DNA of 41,674 bases, taken from contig NZ_FQXE01000024.1 in NCBI RefSeq assembly GCF_900129885.1, positions 1-41,674 of the forward strand, read 5' to 3'. The DNA is from Pollutimonas bauzanensis (GTDB lineage: Bacteria > Pseudomonadota > Gammaproteobacteria > Burkholderiales > Burkholderiaceae_B). The notes beneath the pieces are model-generated. The model did no database searches. It had not been told where the DNA came from and was given only the letters and a program-made list of their open reading frames with translations. Position numbers and translations under genes: made by a program. Positions 18,341 through 28,235 of the stretch are shown piece by piece; within the stretch, counting starts at the first letter, position 1, and each line of letters begins with the position of its first letter.

Positions 18341-20002
18341 CTAGCCCTTGAGCTCGCGGCGCAGGATCTTGCCGACATTGCTGCGCGGCAGGTCGTCGCG
18401 GAACTCCACCGACTTCGGGGTCTTGTAGCCGGTGAGCATGCTGCGGCAGTGCTTGATCAGGGCTTCTTCCGTCAGGCTGTCGTTCTTGCGGATGACGAAC
18501 AGCTTCACCACTTCGCCCGAATGCTCGTCGGGTACGCCGATGGCGGCAGCTTCCTGCACGTCGGGATGCTGCATGGCGACCGCTTCCACTTCATTGGGAT
18601 ATACATTGAATCCCGAGACCAGGATCATGTCCTTCTTACGGTCCAGGATGAAGATATAGCCTTCTGGATTGACATAGCCGATATCGCCAGTGTGCAGGAA
18701 ACCGTCCGGATCGAAGGCCTTGCTGGTTTCGTCCGGGCGGTTCCAGTAGCCCGGGCTCACCTGCGGCCCGCGCACGCAGATTTCGCCGCTTTCGCCCTGG
18801 GGCAGGTCGCGGCTGTCGATGTCGCGTATGGCAATTTCCGTGGACGGCACCGGCAAGCCGATGGAGCCGTTGAAATCCTGCCTGTCCAGGGGATTGATGG
18901 TGACCGCCGGCGAGGTTTCGGTCAGGCCGTAGGCTTGCGCGATGGGCTTGCCCGTGACCTTCAGCCAGCGCTGCGCAATGACTTCCTGCACCGCCATGCC
19001 TCCGCCGAGGGTCAGGCGCAGTGCGGAGAAATCCAGCTTGGCGAATTCGGGATTATTCAACAAGGCGTTGAACAGGGTGTTTACGCCGGTGATCGCCGTG
19101 AATCTGACCTTGCCCATGCTCTTGACCAGGTCGGGGATGTCGCGCGCATTGATGATAAGCAGGTTTTGCGCGCCGAGTTTCATGAAGGTCAGGCAATTGG
19201 CCGTGAGGGCGAAGATATGGTAGAGCGGCAGGGCGGTGACGATGCATTCCCCGCCTTCGCTGACATAGGGCTGGACCCAGGCGTGGGCCTGGCATACATT
19301 GGCCACCATGTTGCCGTGGGTCAGCATGGCCCCTTTGGCCACGCCCGTCGTGCCGCCGGTGTACTGCAGAAAGGCCAGGTCGGAGTGGCCCAGCGGCGCC
19401 GGGGCATAGGGCGCTTTCCTGCCGGCCGCCAGCGCATGTTTCAGGCTTACCGTGGCTGGCAGGCTCCAGCTTGGCACCAGTTTCTTGACATGCCGTACCA
19501 CCAGATTGGTCACCGCGCCTTTCACCGTGCCCAGCATCTCGCCTATCGAAGTCACCACAATATGCTTGATGGCGGTTCTCGGCAGCGCTTTCTGCAGGGT
19601 GGCGGCGAAGTTTTCCACGATGACTATTGTTTCGGCGCCGGAATCGGCCAACTGGTGTTCCAGTTCGGTGGCGGTATACAAAGGATTGGTGTTGACCACC
19701 ACCGCCCCGGCGCGCAGTGCGCCGAAAAGGCAGACCGGATATTGCAGCAGGTTGGGCATCATCAGGGCCACGCGGTCGCCTTTCTTGATGCCGATGGCAT
19801 GCAGCCAAGCCGCGAAGTGGCGCGCATGCTCGTCAAGCTGCCTGTAGCTGAGCGTGGCGTCCATGCTGATATAGGCTGTTTTATCCGCGTACCGCGCGCA
19901 GCTTTCTTCAAGCAGGGCGACCAGCGAGCCATAGGCGTTTGCCTGCTCGGTGATGTCGGCCGGTATGCCCGGTGGATAATGATCAAGCCAAATGCGTTCC
20001 AT
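18341..20002 (-). CDS. fadD: Long-chain fatty acid-CoA ligase
   Basis: This AMP-forming ligase activates fatty acids to acyl-CoA. Adenylation motifs are intact: [56 protein letters not shown] and the C-terminal catalytic-lysine segment [10 protein letters not shown]. The start at 20002 gives 553 residues, close to E. coli FadD (561), with a purine-rich AGGGGGC upstream; an earlier ATG at 20083 would overlap the previous gene. It lies 20 bases after the chalcone-isomerase-like gene and closes a minus-strand unit with all beta-oxidation steps. Chain-length preference cannot be read from sequence. Confidence 0.92.
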   Translation of the reverse strand: MERIWLDHYPPGIPADITEQANAYGSLVALLEESCARYADKTAYISMDATLSYRQLDEHARHFAAWLHAIGIKKGDRVALMMPNLLQYPVCLFGALRAGAVVVNTNPLYTATELEHQLADSGAETIVIVENFAATLQKALPRTAIKHIVVTSIGEMLGTVKGAVTNLVVRHVKKLVPSWSLPATVSLKHALAAGRKAPYAPAPLGHSDLAFLQYTGGTTGVAKGAMLTHGNMVANVCQAHAWVQPYVSEGGECIVTALPLYHIFALTANCLTFMKLGAQNLLIINARDIPDLVKSMGKVRFTAITGVNTLFNALLNNPEFAKLDFSALRLTLGGGMAVQEVIAQRWLKVTGKPIAQAYGLTETSPAVTINPLDRQDFNGSIGLPVPSTEIAIRDIDSRDLPQGESGEICVRGPQVSPGYWNRPDETSKAFDPDGFLHTGDIGYVNPEGYIFILDRKKDMILVSGFNVYPNEVEAVAMQHPDVQEAAAIGVPDEHSGEVVKLFVIRKNDSLTEEALIKHCRSMLTGYKTPKSVEFRDDLPRSNVGKILRRELKG

Positions 20003-20022
20003 ACTGCCTGCCCCCTCTTGTT

Positions 20023-20613
20023 TTATTTTCGCCCCAGCAAGGCTTGCTTCAAGGACTCTTGCGCGGGCTTTTCTCCCAGCCATACGCGCATGAGCGCCGC
20101 CGGCAAGTGCGGGTCCTTGACCTGTCCAAGCTCGCGGCCCTTGAATGATACCGCTATACCCGTCGCGTTGAAGTCCAGTTCGATCGTATCACCGTTGCGG
20201 CCCGGCCCGGCGCTCTTCATGATCTCCCTGAACTGGGCGATGGCGCTGTCCATCTGCCTGAGTTCCTGCGCCGGGTTGTTGGCCTTCAGGCCCTCGTCCA
20301 GCGCGTCGAGCAGGGCTGCGCCATCGATGCTGCGCAATAGCGTCAGCTGCAGGCGGCGCGGCTGGTTGCTGTGGATGATGGCCTGGGCGTCGGGGGTCGG
20401 GGCGGCGGTGTAGAGGGCCGCCGCATAGACGTCGAAGACGAAGCGCTTGCGCACGCCGGCGCCATTGAGGAACAGCGGCTGCACATCGGTCGATACCTGG
20501 TTGGCTATCTTGACGCCGCCGGCCTGCGCCGCCGCGGCAAGGGGCGCCAGGCACAGGCCGCCCGCAAGAACCGCCAGGGCGAGCAGCGCCTTGGCGAATA
20601 AGAAGGTCTTCAT
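20023..20613 (-). CDS. Exported chalcone-isomerase-like protein
   Basis: This 196-residue secreted protein has a signal peptide ([19 protein letters not shown], cut near AAAAQA) and a chalcone-isomerase-like domain ([48 protein letters not shown]). The plant enzyme acts on flavonoids, but bacterial relatives of this type often sit beside fatty-acid genes, and related folds bind fatty acids. A periplasmic lipid-binding role fits the neighbours, FadL upstream and FadD downstream. CAGGAGA precedes the ATG. It overlaps the DUF4442 gene by four bases, implying coupled expression. Confidence 0.8.
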   Translation of the reverse strand: MKTFLFAKALLALAVLAGGLCLAPLAAAAQAGGVKIANQVSTDVQPLFLNGAGVRKRFVFDVYAAALYTAAPTPDAQAIIHSNQPRRLQLTLLRSIDGAALLDALDEGLKANNPAQELRQMDSAIAQFREIMKSAGPGRNGDTIELDFNATGIAVSFKGRELGQVKDPHLPAALMRVWLGEKPAQESLKQALLGRK

Positions 20614-21134
20614 GGTTTCTCTCCTGGTTCTTTTTCCAGTATTTTTTGTTTGTAGAATGCCTTGTCGGCGATATATACCATGCGTTCCACCACGGTGTAT
20701 ATCGTGCCGGCCTTGTCCTTGAGCTCCACCGTGTAGCGGCGCGATGTCTCGTGATGCGCATCCAGCTCGGCATTGATATGGGCGAGCTCGGCCGGATCCA
20801 GACGAAAATCCGCATAAAGCGTGCAATACGCCGGCTTGCGGTAGCGTATGGCCGCGGCCTTGTCCCAGATGACGACATCGCGGTGCAGGTTCGCAAGCAG
20901 CATTATCACGTGTGCGCCGTCGGTGACGGCAAATAGCGACCCGCCGTATAGCGAGCCCACGAAATTGCGCGTGCGCCGGCTCAGCGCCAGGCGTATGCGC
21001 ACGTGCAATATGTCGCGCGAAATGAATTCAACCCGGCCGCCTGTGCCGCGAAAGGCCGGGTTGAGGTTGAAGCCCGCGCGCAGGACCCTGGCGCGCCAGC
21101 GCAGCGGAATCCGCTTGAGCGTGGAGAGCTTCAT
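20610..21134 (-). CDS. DUF4442 family hot-dog-fold protein, putative thioesterase
   Basis: This 174-residue cytoplasmic protein of the DUF4442 type has a hot-dog fold related to PaaI-like thioesterases. Recognisable are NPAFRGTGGRVEFIS, the core NFVGSLYGGSLFAVTDG and the following strand-rich part up to VERMVYIA. It could hydrolyse acyl-CoA that accumulates during beta-oxidation; no experimentally known reaction is claimed. It begins 22 bases after fadL and shares an ATGA overlap with the next gene. Confidence 0.8.
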   Translation of the reverse strand: MKLSTLKRIPLRWRARVLRAGFNLNPAFRGTGGRVEFISRDILHVRIRLALSRRTRNFVGSLYGGSLFAVTDGAHVIMLLANLHRDVVIWDKAAAIRYRKPAYCTLYADFRLDPAELAHINAELDAHHETSRRYTVELKDKAGTIYTVVERMVYIADKAFYKQKILEKEPGEKP

Positions 21135-21156
21135 GCCAGGCTACGGACAGCGCGGA

Positions 21157-22437
21157 TCAGAAGCGATACGACAGCTGCACCCCCAGCAGATTGGCGTTGG
21201 AATCGTAATCGCCGCGGACCGCGCCCTTGCCGGCGGCCGAGTTGTTGATGGATGTGCTCTTGACAAAGAGATGGGCATAGCCGACGTCCACGGTAGTGCG
21301 CTCATCGAAATTGTACTGCGCGCCGATGGAGACCCAGTAGCGGTCATTGTCCGGTAGCGAGGTCGGACGATGATTGTCGCTATGCACCGGCGATTGGTCC
21401 CAGGCAATGCCGCCTTTCAAAGTCCACTGGCGATTCCACTTGTAGTTGGCGCCCAGCGCTACCCGCCAGGTATTGCGAAAACGCAGGTCGAGACTGTCCT
21501 GGCCGAGCGCGCCGTTGTCGATATCCAGTGACGGTATGCTGCTCCATCCCGTCCACGAGACGTCGGCCAGCAGTTGCCATTGGCTGTTGAGATCATGCAC
21601 GACGCTCAGGACGGCGCTGTCGGGAAGCTTCACCGTGGTGCTGGCATTCGCATTCCTGGGGGGCACCGCGGCGGCATAGGGGCTGGGGACGTTATGGTTC
21701 CTCAGCCTGGTCGTCCCGTCCGCGTCTATCTTGACCCTGGATCGATACGCCAGGCCTATGCGCGTTGCGGGCGTGGCCTGGTACAGCGCGCCCAGGTTCC
21801 AGCCCCAGGCGTCGCCGTCCATTTTCACCGTGGCGTCCAGGTCGCCGAGGTACATGCCGTTAGGCGCCAACGCGGGCACCGCGCGGCTGAATTCGGCGTC
21901 CAGCCGCATCCAGTTGACCCCGGCGCCAAACGACAGCTGGTCATTCACCTTGTAGGCGATGGACGGATTGACATTGACGCTTCTAATGTCGAATTTCTTG
22001 GAGTGGTAGCGGCCCGTCCAGTTGTCGTCCTCGTACTCGGTCATCAGGCCGAAAGGCGCGCCTATGCCCAGGCCCAGGTACCAGTTGGGGTTCAGTTCCC
22101 ACGAAATATAGGCGTTGGGCACCACGCCCCAGGAACCCGCATCCCCGCCGTTGCCGCCTGTGCTTCCCGGCACAGTGCTGCCATCGTTCTTGAACTTGAA
22201 CGACGGCCGGATGGCGGTCGCGCCGCCGGATACATTGACGCCTGGCAGGCGCGTCATCCCGGCGGGGTTGTAGAAGATCGTGCTGGCGTTTTCGGCCAGG
22301 GCGGCAGAGCCGGCATAGGAGTTGCCGATGCCGCTGGCATTCTGTTCCAGCAATTGAAAACCGGCCGCATGAACGCTTGCCGCGCCCATGCCCAGAACGA
22401 CGGCCGAAACGATACGTAACGACGTTGCTGCTTTCAT
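21157..22437 (-). CDS. fadL: FadL/OmpP1/TodX-family outer-membrane transporter
   Basis: This 14-strand barrel carries long-chain fatty acids or other hydrophobic compounds across the outer membrane. The signal peptide ends at VHA-AGF. The mature protein opens with AGFQLLEQNASGIGNSYAGS and the family hallmark ASTIFYNPAGMTRLPG (the hatch domain with its NPA motif), and ends in a C-terminal aromatic residue (LSYRF) for barrel insertion. GGAGGTGA before the ATG is a very strong ribosome-binding site. The product is 426 residues. A 169-base gap with two stem-loops separates it from the upstream beta-oxidation genes, so it may have its own promoter. Confidence 0.94.
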   Translation of the reverse strand: MKAATSLRIVSAVVLGMGAASVHAAGFQLLEQNASGIGNSYAGSAALAENASTIFYNPAGMTRLPGVNVSGGATAIRPSFKFKNDGSTVPGSTGGNGGDAGSWGVVPNAYISWELNPNWYLGLGIGAPFGLMTEYEDDNWTGRYHSKKFDIRSVNVNPSIAYKVNDQLSFGAGVNWMRLDAEFSRAVPALAPNGMYLGDLDATVKMDGDAWGWNLGALYQATPATRIGLAYRSRVKIDADGTTRLRNHNVPSPYAAAVPPRNANASTTVKLPDSAVLSVVHDLNSQWQLLADVSWTGWSSIPSLDIDNGALGQDSLDLRFRNTWRVALGANYKWNRQWTLKGGIAWDQSPVHSDNHRPTSLPDNDRYWVSIGAQYNFDERTTVDVGYAHLFVKSTSINNSAAGKGAVRGDYDSNANLLGVQLSYRF

Positions 22438-22521
22438 ATGTCACCTCCGGTTGAATCAGATGTTTGCTCTGATTTCTGATGAGTCACTCTTTTCTTATGG
22501 AACTGCCTGATGCCGCCTGGT

Positions 22522-22557
22522 AACGCCATGGCGTTCGCCGCTGGCATGAACGCCATG
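22522..22557. promoter_or_regulatory. Repeated AACGCCATG elements upstream of fadL
   Basis: AACGCCATGGCGTT (22522-22535) is a perfect 14-base palindrome. CATGGCGTTC (22527-22536) also pairs with GAACGCCATG (22548-22557). So three copies of AACGCCATG occur in alternating orientation within 36 bases, about 85-115 bases before the fadL start. They could be an operator or alternative RNA hairpins. Confidence 0.4.
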
Positions 22558-22567
22558 TAAAACAATG

Positions 22568-22600
22568 GCCGCGCGCGCCGTCCCCAAGCGGGCGCGCGGC
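22568..22600 (-). terminator. GC-rich hairpin after the FadB-like gene
   Basis: Read on the minus strand, GCCGCGCGC pairs with GCGCGCGGC over 9 bases just after the FadB-like stop codon, followed by CATTGTTTTA. The T-run is poor, so it may only reduce read-through into fadL. Confidence 0.45.
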
Positions 22601-22606
22601 AGGGTT

Positions 22607-24583
22607 CTAGTCCTTATGTACTAAGCCTTGCGTAGCAAGTATCCTGCCATGCTCTTGCGCCGCATAATGCAAAGGGCCTCCTGTGAATGGGGCGAAACCT
22701 GTGCCGAAAACAACACCCGCGTCGGCAAGATCGGCGTCGGCCACCACCCCGCTATCCACCTGTTCCCGGGTTTTCTCGATGAGCGGGGTGAGCAGCCTCT
22801 GCGCCAGGCCGGCGGGAATGGGACCTGCGCCCTGCTTGACCGGCTTGTCGTTCTTCCAGGGGTAGAAGCCCTGGCCGGACTTGCGCCCGAGTTGCTTGCG
22901 CGCCAGGCGCGTTTCCAGGCAGGCGGGCATGCTGGCGGCGCCTGAAAGCTGCCGTCCGGCGTCGCGGGCGATGTCCAGGCCGACCGTGTCGATGAGCTCT
23001 ATCGGACCCATTGGCATGCCGAAGGCCAGCATGGCGGCATCGATGGTCTCGGGCTTGATGCCTTCGTCGACACAGCGCATGGCTTCCAGCATATAAGGTG
23101 CAAGCACGGCGTTGACCAGAAAGCCGGGCGTGCTTTGCACCGGCAAGGGCAGCTTGTCGATCTGGCCCACGAAGGCATAGGCGGCGGCTTTTACGCCGGG
23201 ATCCATTTCGGCCGTTTCGACCACTTCAACCAGAGGCATCCTGGCGACGGGATTGAAGAAATGCAGACCTATCAGCCGTTGCGGCGCTTGCAGGCCGGCG
23301 CGCAGGGTTTCCAGCGACAGGCTGGAGGTATTGGTGGCGAGGATGGCGCCGGGCTTGAGCAGCGGTTCTATCTGGGCGTACAGGCGGCGCTTGATATCCG
23401 CGTCCTCGGTAATGGCTTCGATCACCAGGTCGGCGCGGCGGATGCCGTCGCCTTTCGGATCGGGCAGCAGGCGGTCGGCGGCGGCGCGCGCTTCCCGCGG
23501 GTCGCGCTTTTTCCGCGCAAACAGGGCGCTGGCCCGGCCCTGGGCCGCGGCGATCCGGCCGCGGTCCTGGTCCTGCAAGGTGACGGTCAGGCCTTTCAAG
23601 GCGCACCACGCGGCAATGTCGCCGCCCATGACCCCGGCCCCTATCACATGCACGTGCCCCGAGTGGCAAGCGTGGGGGCCTTTTTTCCCGTAGCCTTTCA
23701 GGCGCTCTTGCAAGCGGAACACGCGCAGCAGATTGCGCGCGGTGTCGGAACGGATCAACTGGTCGACCAGCCCGGGCGCCTCAAGGGCATTGCCCTTGTG
23801 CCGGGCCCAGATCTGCAGGATGGCCCGCGGCGCGGGATAATGATGCTGCGGGTCCCGCGCGTCGAGTTTCCTGGCTGTGCGCCGGGCCACCAGGGGGCGG
23901 GCCCAAGGGTGGTTGAGCCACCTGCCCAGGCCTTGCGCCTTGCGCCGCGGCTTGCCGCCGAGCACCAGCATTTTGGCGGCCTGATGCATGAGCCGGGGCG
24001 CCACCATGCCATCGGCCAGGCCCAGCCTGGCCGCCTTGCGGGCGTCCTGCGCCCGCCCGGTCAGCATCATGTCCAGCGCCGCCGGCGCTCCTATGAGTTC
24101 CGGCAGGCGCCGCATGCCGCCCCAGCCGGGGAAAATCCCCAGCATGACTTCCGGCAAAGCCAGGGACGTGCCGGCTTGATCGACGACCAGGCGGTATCGG
24201 CACGCCAGCGCCAGCTCCAGGCCGCCGCCCAGGCAATGGCCGCGTATCAGCGCCAGCGTGGGGTAGGGTGTCTTGGCCAGGCGGTCGAACAAGGTCCAGC
24301 CGCGCGCGACCAGTTCCCTGCCTTTTTCGGGAGTGTCCAGCCCGGCGAATTCATCGATATTGGCGCCCGCTATGAAGCCGGCGTCTTTGGTGGAATGAAT
24401 CACCAGGCCGGCGGGCAGCGCCTGCTCGAAATAGTCCAGCGCCCGGCTGAATTCGTCCAGCACTTCCGCGGACAGGCGGTTTACGGGGCTATCGAGGCAG
24501 TCCATGGCCAGCCATGCCACGCTATCGGCGTCGACCCGGCAGCTGAAATTGCGCAGGCCCAGTGATTCGAAATTGCTAGTCAT
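22607..24583 (-). CDS. Bifunctional enoyl-CoA hydratase/3-hydroxyacyl-CoA dehydrogenase (FadB/FadJ-like)
   Basis: This two-domain enzyme performs the middle two steps of beta-oxidation. The N-terminal crotonase domain has GANIDEF, GHCLGGGLELALA and the catalytic segment LPEVMLGIFPGWGG, where the Glu is kept. The dehydrogenase half has the NAD-binding VIGAGVMGGDIAAW, then NTSSLS and HFFNPV with the catalytic His, and a C-terminal domain with GRKSGQGFYPW. At 658 residues it is somewhat shorter than E. coli FadB (729) or FadJ (714). It starts 2 bases after the thiolase stop and so is expected to pair with it as a trifunctional complex. Confidence 0.93.
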   Translation of the reverse strand: MTSNFESLGLRNFSCRVDADSVAWLAMDCLDSPVNRLSAEVLDEFSRALDYFEQALPAGLVIHSTKDAGFIAGANIDEFAGLDTPEKGRELVARGWTLFDRLAKTPYPTLALIRGHCLGGGLELALACRYRLVVDQAGTSLALPEVMLGIFPGWGGMRRLPELIGAPAALDMMLTGRAQDARKAARLGLADGMVAPRLMHQAAKMLVLGGKPRRKAQGLGRWLNHPWARPLVARRTARKLDARDPQHHYPAPRAILQIWARHKGNALEAPGLVDQLIRSDTARNLLRVFRLQERLKGYGKKGPHACHSGHVHVIGAGVMGGDIAAWCALKGLTVTLQDQDRGRIAAAQGRASALFARKKRDPREARAAADRLLPDPKGDGIRRADLVIEAITEDADIKRRLYAQIEPLLKPGAILATNTSSLSLETLRAGLQAPQRLIGLHFFNPVARMPLVEVVETAEMDPGVKAAAYAFVGQIDKLPLPVQSTPGFLVNAVLAPYMLEAMRCVDEGIKPETIDAAMLAFGMPMGPIELIDTVGLDIARDAGRQLSGAASMPACLETRLARKQLGRKSGQGFYPWKNDKPVKQGAGPIPAGLAQRLLTPLIEKTREQVDSGVVADADLADAGVVFGTGFAPFTGGPLHYAAQEHGRILATQGLVHKD

Positions 24584-24585
24584 GG

Positions 24586-25890
24586 TCAGGCCTCATCGCA
24601 GGTTTCTATCAGCATGGCGCCGCCTTGGCCGCCGCCTATGCATATGGCGGCAATGCCGCGCTTGAGGCGCCGGGCGCGCAGCGCGTTGAGCAAATGCAGC
24701 ACGATCCGAGCGCCTGAAGCGCCTACCGGATGCCCCAGGGCGATGGCGCCGCCGTCCACATTCAGCCGCTGCGGGTCGAGCGCGCCCAGCGCGCCGCGGC
24801 CCAAGTGTTCCTGGCACCACGCCTCATCGTTCCAGGCCGCCATGCAGCCCAGCACCTGGGCCGCGAAGGCCTCGTTGATTTCCCACAAATCCAGGTCATT
24901 CAGAGCCAATCGATGGCGGTCGAGGATGGGGGTGGCGGCGTGCACGGGGCCCAGCCCCATCACCGCCGGGTCCAGGCCGGCCCATTGGGCATCCATGATC
25001 CTGCCCAGCGGCTGGAGCCGGAAGCGCTCGACCGCGGCTTGCGAGGCCAGCAGCAGCAAGGCTGCGCCATCGGTCACCTGCGAGCTGTTGCCCGCGGTGA
25101 TATTGCCCCACGGCTTGTCGAACACCGGTTTCAGCTTGGCCAATCTGGCGGGCGTGGAATCTTCGCGTATGCCATCGTCCTCGGCGTACAGCGCGCCTTT
25201 CTGGTCGACCAGGGGAACGATCTCCTGGAACGCCCCGGCGCGCTGGGCGGCCAGCGCGCGCTGATGGCTCTGGGCGGCATAGTGGTCCATGTCCTGGCGG
25301 CTCAGGTGGAAGCGATGCGCCAGGTTTTCGGCGGTCTGCCCCATGGACAGCCCTATGACCGGATCGGTCAGGCCTTTCAACAGGCCGATTACCGGCGCCA
25401 GATACTTGGGGCGCAATGTCTTGAGGGTGGCCAGTTTCTGGCCCAGGCTGCGGCTTTTGCCCCACGCCGCCAGCCAGTTGACCATCTCGTCGGTAAACAA
25501 TATGGGCGCGCGCGAGAGCGCGTCGACGCCGCCCGCCAGCACCAGGTCGCTGCGCCCGGTCTGGATGGACATCAGCCCCGAATCCAGGGCCTGCATGCCG
25601 GAAGCGCAATTGCGCATAACGGTCCAGCCGGGCACCTTGTGGCCGCAGCCCAGGCGCAGGGCAATCACCCGGCCGATATTGGTTTCGTCGGGCGAGGGGG
25701 CGGCGCAGCCGACAATGACCTCGTCGAGGTCGGCCGGATCGAACGGCTGGCGCAGCAGCAGTTCGCGCCCGGCCTGGACGGCCAGGTCGGATGCGGCGAA
25801 AGGGCCGGGGGCGCTGCGCGCTTTCAGGAACGGGCTGCGCGCCCCGTCTACGATGTATACCGGTTCGAAAGCCATCAGCGCCATCCTCAT
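24586..25890 (-). CDS. Acetyl-CoA acyltransferase (thiolase, FadI-like)
   Basis: This enzyme does the last step of beta-oxidation, cleaving 3-ketoacyl-CoA to acetyl-CoA and a shortened acyl-CoA. The active-site set is complete: nucleophile Cys in NCASGMQAL, His in GGAIALGHPVGASG and the second Cys in CIGGGQGG. At 434 residues it resembles FadI more than FadA (387) in length. The start at 25890 overlaps the fadE stop (ATGA). Two further ATGs at 25884 and 25875 are possible, and the last gives the usual MAFEPVYIVDGARSPF opening, so the start is uncertain by five codons. Confidence 0.93.
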   Translation of the reverse strand: MRMALMAFEPVYIVDGARSPFLKARSAPGPFAASDLAVQAGRELLLRQPFDPADLDEVIVGCAAPSPDETNIGRVIALRLGCGHKVPGWTVMRNCASGMQALDSGLMSIQTGRSDLVLAGGVDALSRAPILFTDEMVNWLAAWGKSRSLGQKLATLKTLRPKYLAPVIGLLKGLTDPVIGLSMGQTAENLAHRFHLSRQDMDHYAAQSHQRALAAQRAGAFQEIVPLVDQKGALYAEDDGIREDSTPARLAKLKPVFDKPWGNITAGNSSQVTDGAALLLLASQAAVERFRLQPLGRIMDAQWAGLDPAVMGLGPVHAATPILDRHRLALNDLDLWEINEAFAAQVLGCMAAWNDEAWCQEHLGRGALGALDPQRLNVDGGAIALGHPVGASGARIVLHLLNALRARRLKRGIAAICIGGGQGGAMLIETCDEA

Positions 25891-28235
25891 GCAACTTTAC
25901 GTTCTGGCGCGGGAGCTTGCCCGCTCGCGCCGCGCAGATCAAAGGGGAAGTCGTCCACCGCGATGACGCGGTCGCGCAGCGCATTGCGCTGCCGCACGAT
26001 TTCGTATTCGGCCTCGCTGATTCCGCCCGCCGCGTATACGGCCTGGGCGATATCCCGCACATTGGCGGCGGGATTGTCGGCCAGCCGGCCGCTCTTTTCG
26101 AATTGGCGTATCTTGGCGTCTATGGCTTCGGTGCCCAGGCTGGCGGCAAATGCCGCCTCGATGGCGCCCACGGGCTCCATCGCGTCTTTCGGCACATAGC
26201 AGTCGTGGGTCAGCCTGTCGCGAGCGGCGCCCGGCCGGATCAGTATGCGCGCCACGGCCTGGCCGAGCTTGTCGGTGGGTTGCGCACAAGGATGTCCGAA
26301 CGGAAAGACCAGGACCCGCAAGCCGCGCGCAATGGCCCGGTTGGGGAAATTGGCGAGCACGCCGTCGAAGGCCGCCTGCAGCCGGTGCATTGCGTCCTGT
26401 ATGGCCCAATGCGCCAGCGGGGCGTCGGCGGCCTGCCGGCCGTCATCCTCGTAGCGCTTGAGCGTGGCCGATATCAAATACATTTGCGACAGGATGTCGC
26501 CCAGCCGGGCCGACAGGCGCTCGCGCATTTTCAAAGAGCCGCCCAGCACCAGCATGGCGGTGTCGGCGAAGACGGCGAACGCGCTGGAAAAGCGGCTGAG
26601 CTGGCGATAGTAGCGGGCCATTTCCGGCGCCACATCGGTATCGATCTTCACAAAGCGCGCACCCGTGAGGCCATGGCCCAGGGAGCGCCATACATTGCCG
26701 AGGGTGTAGCGCACATGCCCCCAGAAAGCCTGGTCGAAATCGCGCAGGCCCTGCTCGGGATCGGGATGCCGCGCCGCATGCATTTCCGCCAGCACAAAAG
26801 GGTGGCAGCGTATGGCGCCCTGGCCGAAGATGATCAGGCTGCGCGTGAGGATATTGGCGCCTTCCACGGTGATGCCCACGGGGATCTGCTGGTAGGCGCG
26901 GCCTAGGAAATTTTGCGGCCCCAGGCAGATGCCCTTGCCGCCGATGATGTCCATGCCGTCGTTGACCACGCTGCGGCCACGCTCGGTGAGGTGGTATTTC
27001 ACGATGGCGGAAACCACCGAGGGCTTTTCGCCGAGGTCGACCGCGATGGCGGTCATGCTGCGCGCGGCGTCGATCAGGTAGGTGTTGCCGCCTATGCGCG
27101 CCAGCGCTTCCTCGATGCCTTCGAACTTGCCGATGGGGGTGCGGAACTGATTGCGCACCAGGCAATAGGCGCCCACTGCCCGGGCGGTCATCTTGGCCAT
27201 GCCGGTAAACGAGGACGGCAGGGAAATCGAGCGGCCGGCCGCCAGGCATTCCATCAGCATGCGCCAGCCCTGTCCGGCCATGGCGGCGCCGCCTATGATG
27301 AATTCGAGCGGCATGAAGACGTCGGCGCCGCGGGTCGGGCCGTTCATGAACATGGCGTCTAGCGGGAAATGGCGGCGGCCTGTTTCGACGCCTGGGTGGG
27401 TGGCCGGCACCAGCGCGCAGGTGATGCCGAGGTCTTTTTTATCGCCGAGCAGGCCGTCCGGATCGTACAGCCGGAATGCCAGGCCCAGCAGCGTGCATAC
27501 GGGCGCGAGGGTGATATAGCGCTTGTCCCAGGTAACCCGCATGCCCAGCACTTCGCGCCCCTGCCATTCGCCCTTGCAGACAATGCCGCTGTCCGGGATG
27601 GCGGCGGCGTCGGATCCCGCCCAGGGGCTGGTCAGCGCGAAGGCGGGGATTTCTTCGCCGGTGGCCAGGCGCGGCAGATAATGGTTCTTCTGTTCGTCCG
27701 TGCCGTAGTGCAGGAGCAGTTCGGCGGGACCCAGGGAATTGGGCACCATGACGGTGACCGACAGCGCCGAATTGCGGGTCGACAGCTTGGTGACCACCTG
27801 CGAGTGCGCCAGCGCCGAAAAGCCGCGGCCGCCATATTCCTTGGGAATGATCAGGCTGAGAAAGCGGTTTTCCTTGATGTATTGCCATACTTCCTGGGGC
27901 ATGTCGCGCAATTCCTGCGTTACCTGCCAGTCATCTATCATGGCGCACGCTGTCTCGACCTCATTGTCCAGGAAGTCGCGTTCTTCCTGCGTGAGCGCGG
28001 GTTTGGGAATGGCGTGCAGCCTGGACCATTGCGGCTTGCCGCGGAACAGCTCGCTTTCCCACCAGACGGTGCCCGCCTCGAGCGCGTCGCGCTCCGTGTC
28101 GGACATCTGCGGAAGAATGCTGCGATACAGCGCAAACATGCGCCTCGACAGTATTGCGTAGCGCAAGGGCCGCAAGCCCAGGACGATGAATGCCGCGATG
28201 ACGATGCCCGCCAGGATGATCAGAAAAGTGCTCAT
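25887..28235 (-). CDS. fadE: Acyl-CoA dehydrogenase, FadE type
   Basis: FadE makes the first, FAD-dependent oxidation in beta-oxidation. The 782-residue product is of the large FadE class (E. coli 814) rather than the 380-residue class. A hydrophobic N-terminal anchor (about residues 3-22, FLIILAGIVIAAFIVLGL) suggests membrane attachment. Recognisable are IIPKEYGGRGFSALAHSQV, FALTSPWAGSDAAAIPD and the catalytic glutamate segment GITVEGANILTRS. It overlaps the repressor gene upstream and the thiolase gene downstream by four bases each, tying it firmly into one operon. Confidence 0.95.
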   Translation of the reverse strand: MSTFLIILAGIVIAAFIVLGLRPLRYAILSRRMFALYRSILPQMSDTERDALEAGTVWWESELFRGKPQWSRLHAIPKPALTQEERDFLDNEVETACAMIDDWQVTQELRDMPQEVWQYIKENRFLSLIIPKEYGGRGFSALAHSQVVTKLSTRNSALSVTVMVPNSLGPAELLLHYGTDEQKNHYLPRLATGEEIPAFALTSPWAGSDAAAIPDSGIVCKGEWQGREVLGMRVTWDKRYITLAPVCTLLGLAFRLYDPDGLLGDKKDLGITCALVPATHPGVETGRRHFPLDAMFMNGPTRGADVFMPLEFIIGGAAMAGQGWRMLMECLAAGRSISLPSSFTGMAKMTARAVGAYCLVRNQFRTPIGKFEGIEEALARIGGNTYLIDAARSMTAIAVDLGEKPSVVSAIVKYHLTERGRSVVNDGMDIIGGKGICLGPQNFLGRAYQQIPVGITVEGANILTRSLIIFGQGAIRCHPFVLAEMHAARHPDPEQGLRDFDQAFWGHVRYTLGNVWRSLGHGLTGARFVKIDTDVAPEMARYYRQLSRFSSAFAVFADTAMLVLGGSLKMRERLSARLGDILSQMYLISATLKRYEDDGRQAADAPLAHWAIQDAMHRLQAAFDGVLANFPNRAIARGLRVLVFPFGHPCAQPTDKLGQAVARILIRPGAARDRLTHDCYVPKDAMEPVGAIEAAFAASLGTEAIDAKIRQFEKSGRLADNPAANVRDIAQAVYAAGGISEAEYEIVRQRNALRDRVIAVDDFPFDLRGASGQAPAPERKVA

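Noticed and set aside
18173-20413. 746-codon plus-strand open frame opposite fadD
   Set aside because: It is antisense to an intact ligase with all motifs; its product shows no family features.
23135-26199. Large plus-strand open frames opposite the FadB-like and thiolase genes (23135-24565, 24730-26199)
   Set aside because: Both are shadows of well-supported minus-strand enzymes. Composition is biased (Gln, Gly, His) and no domain is seen.
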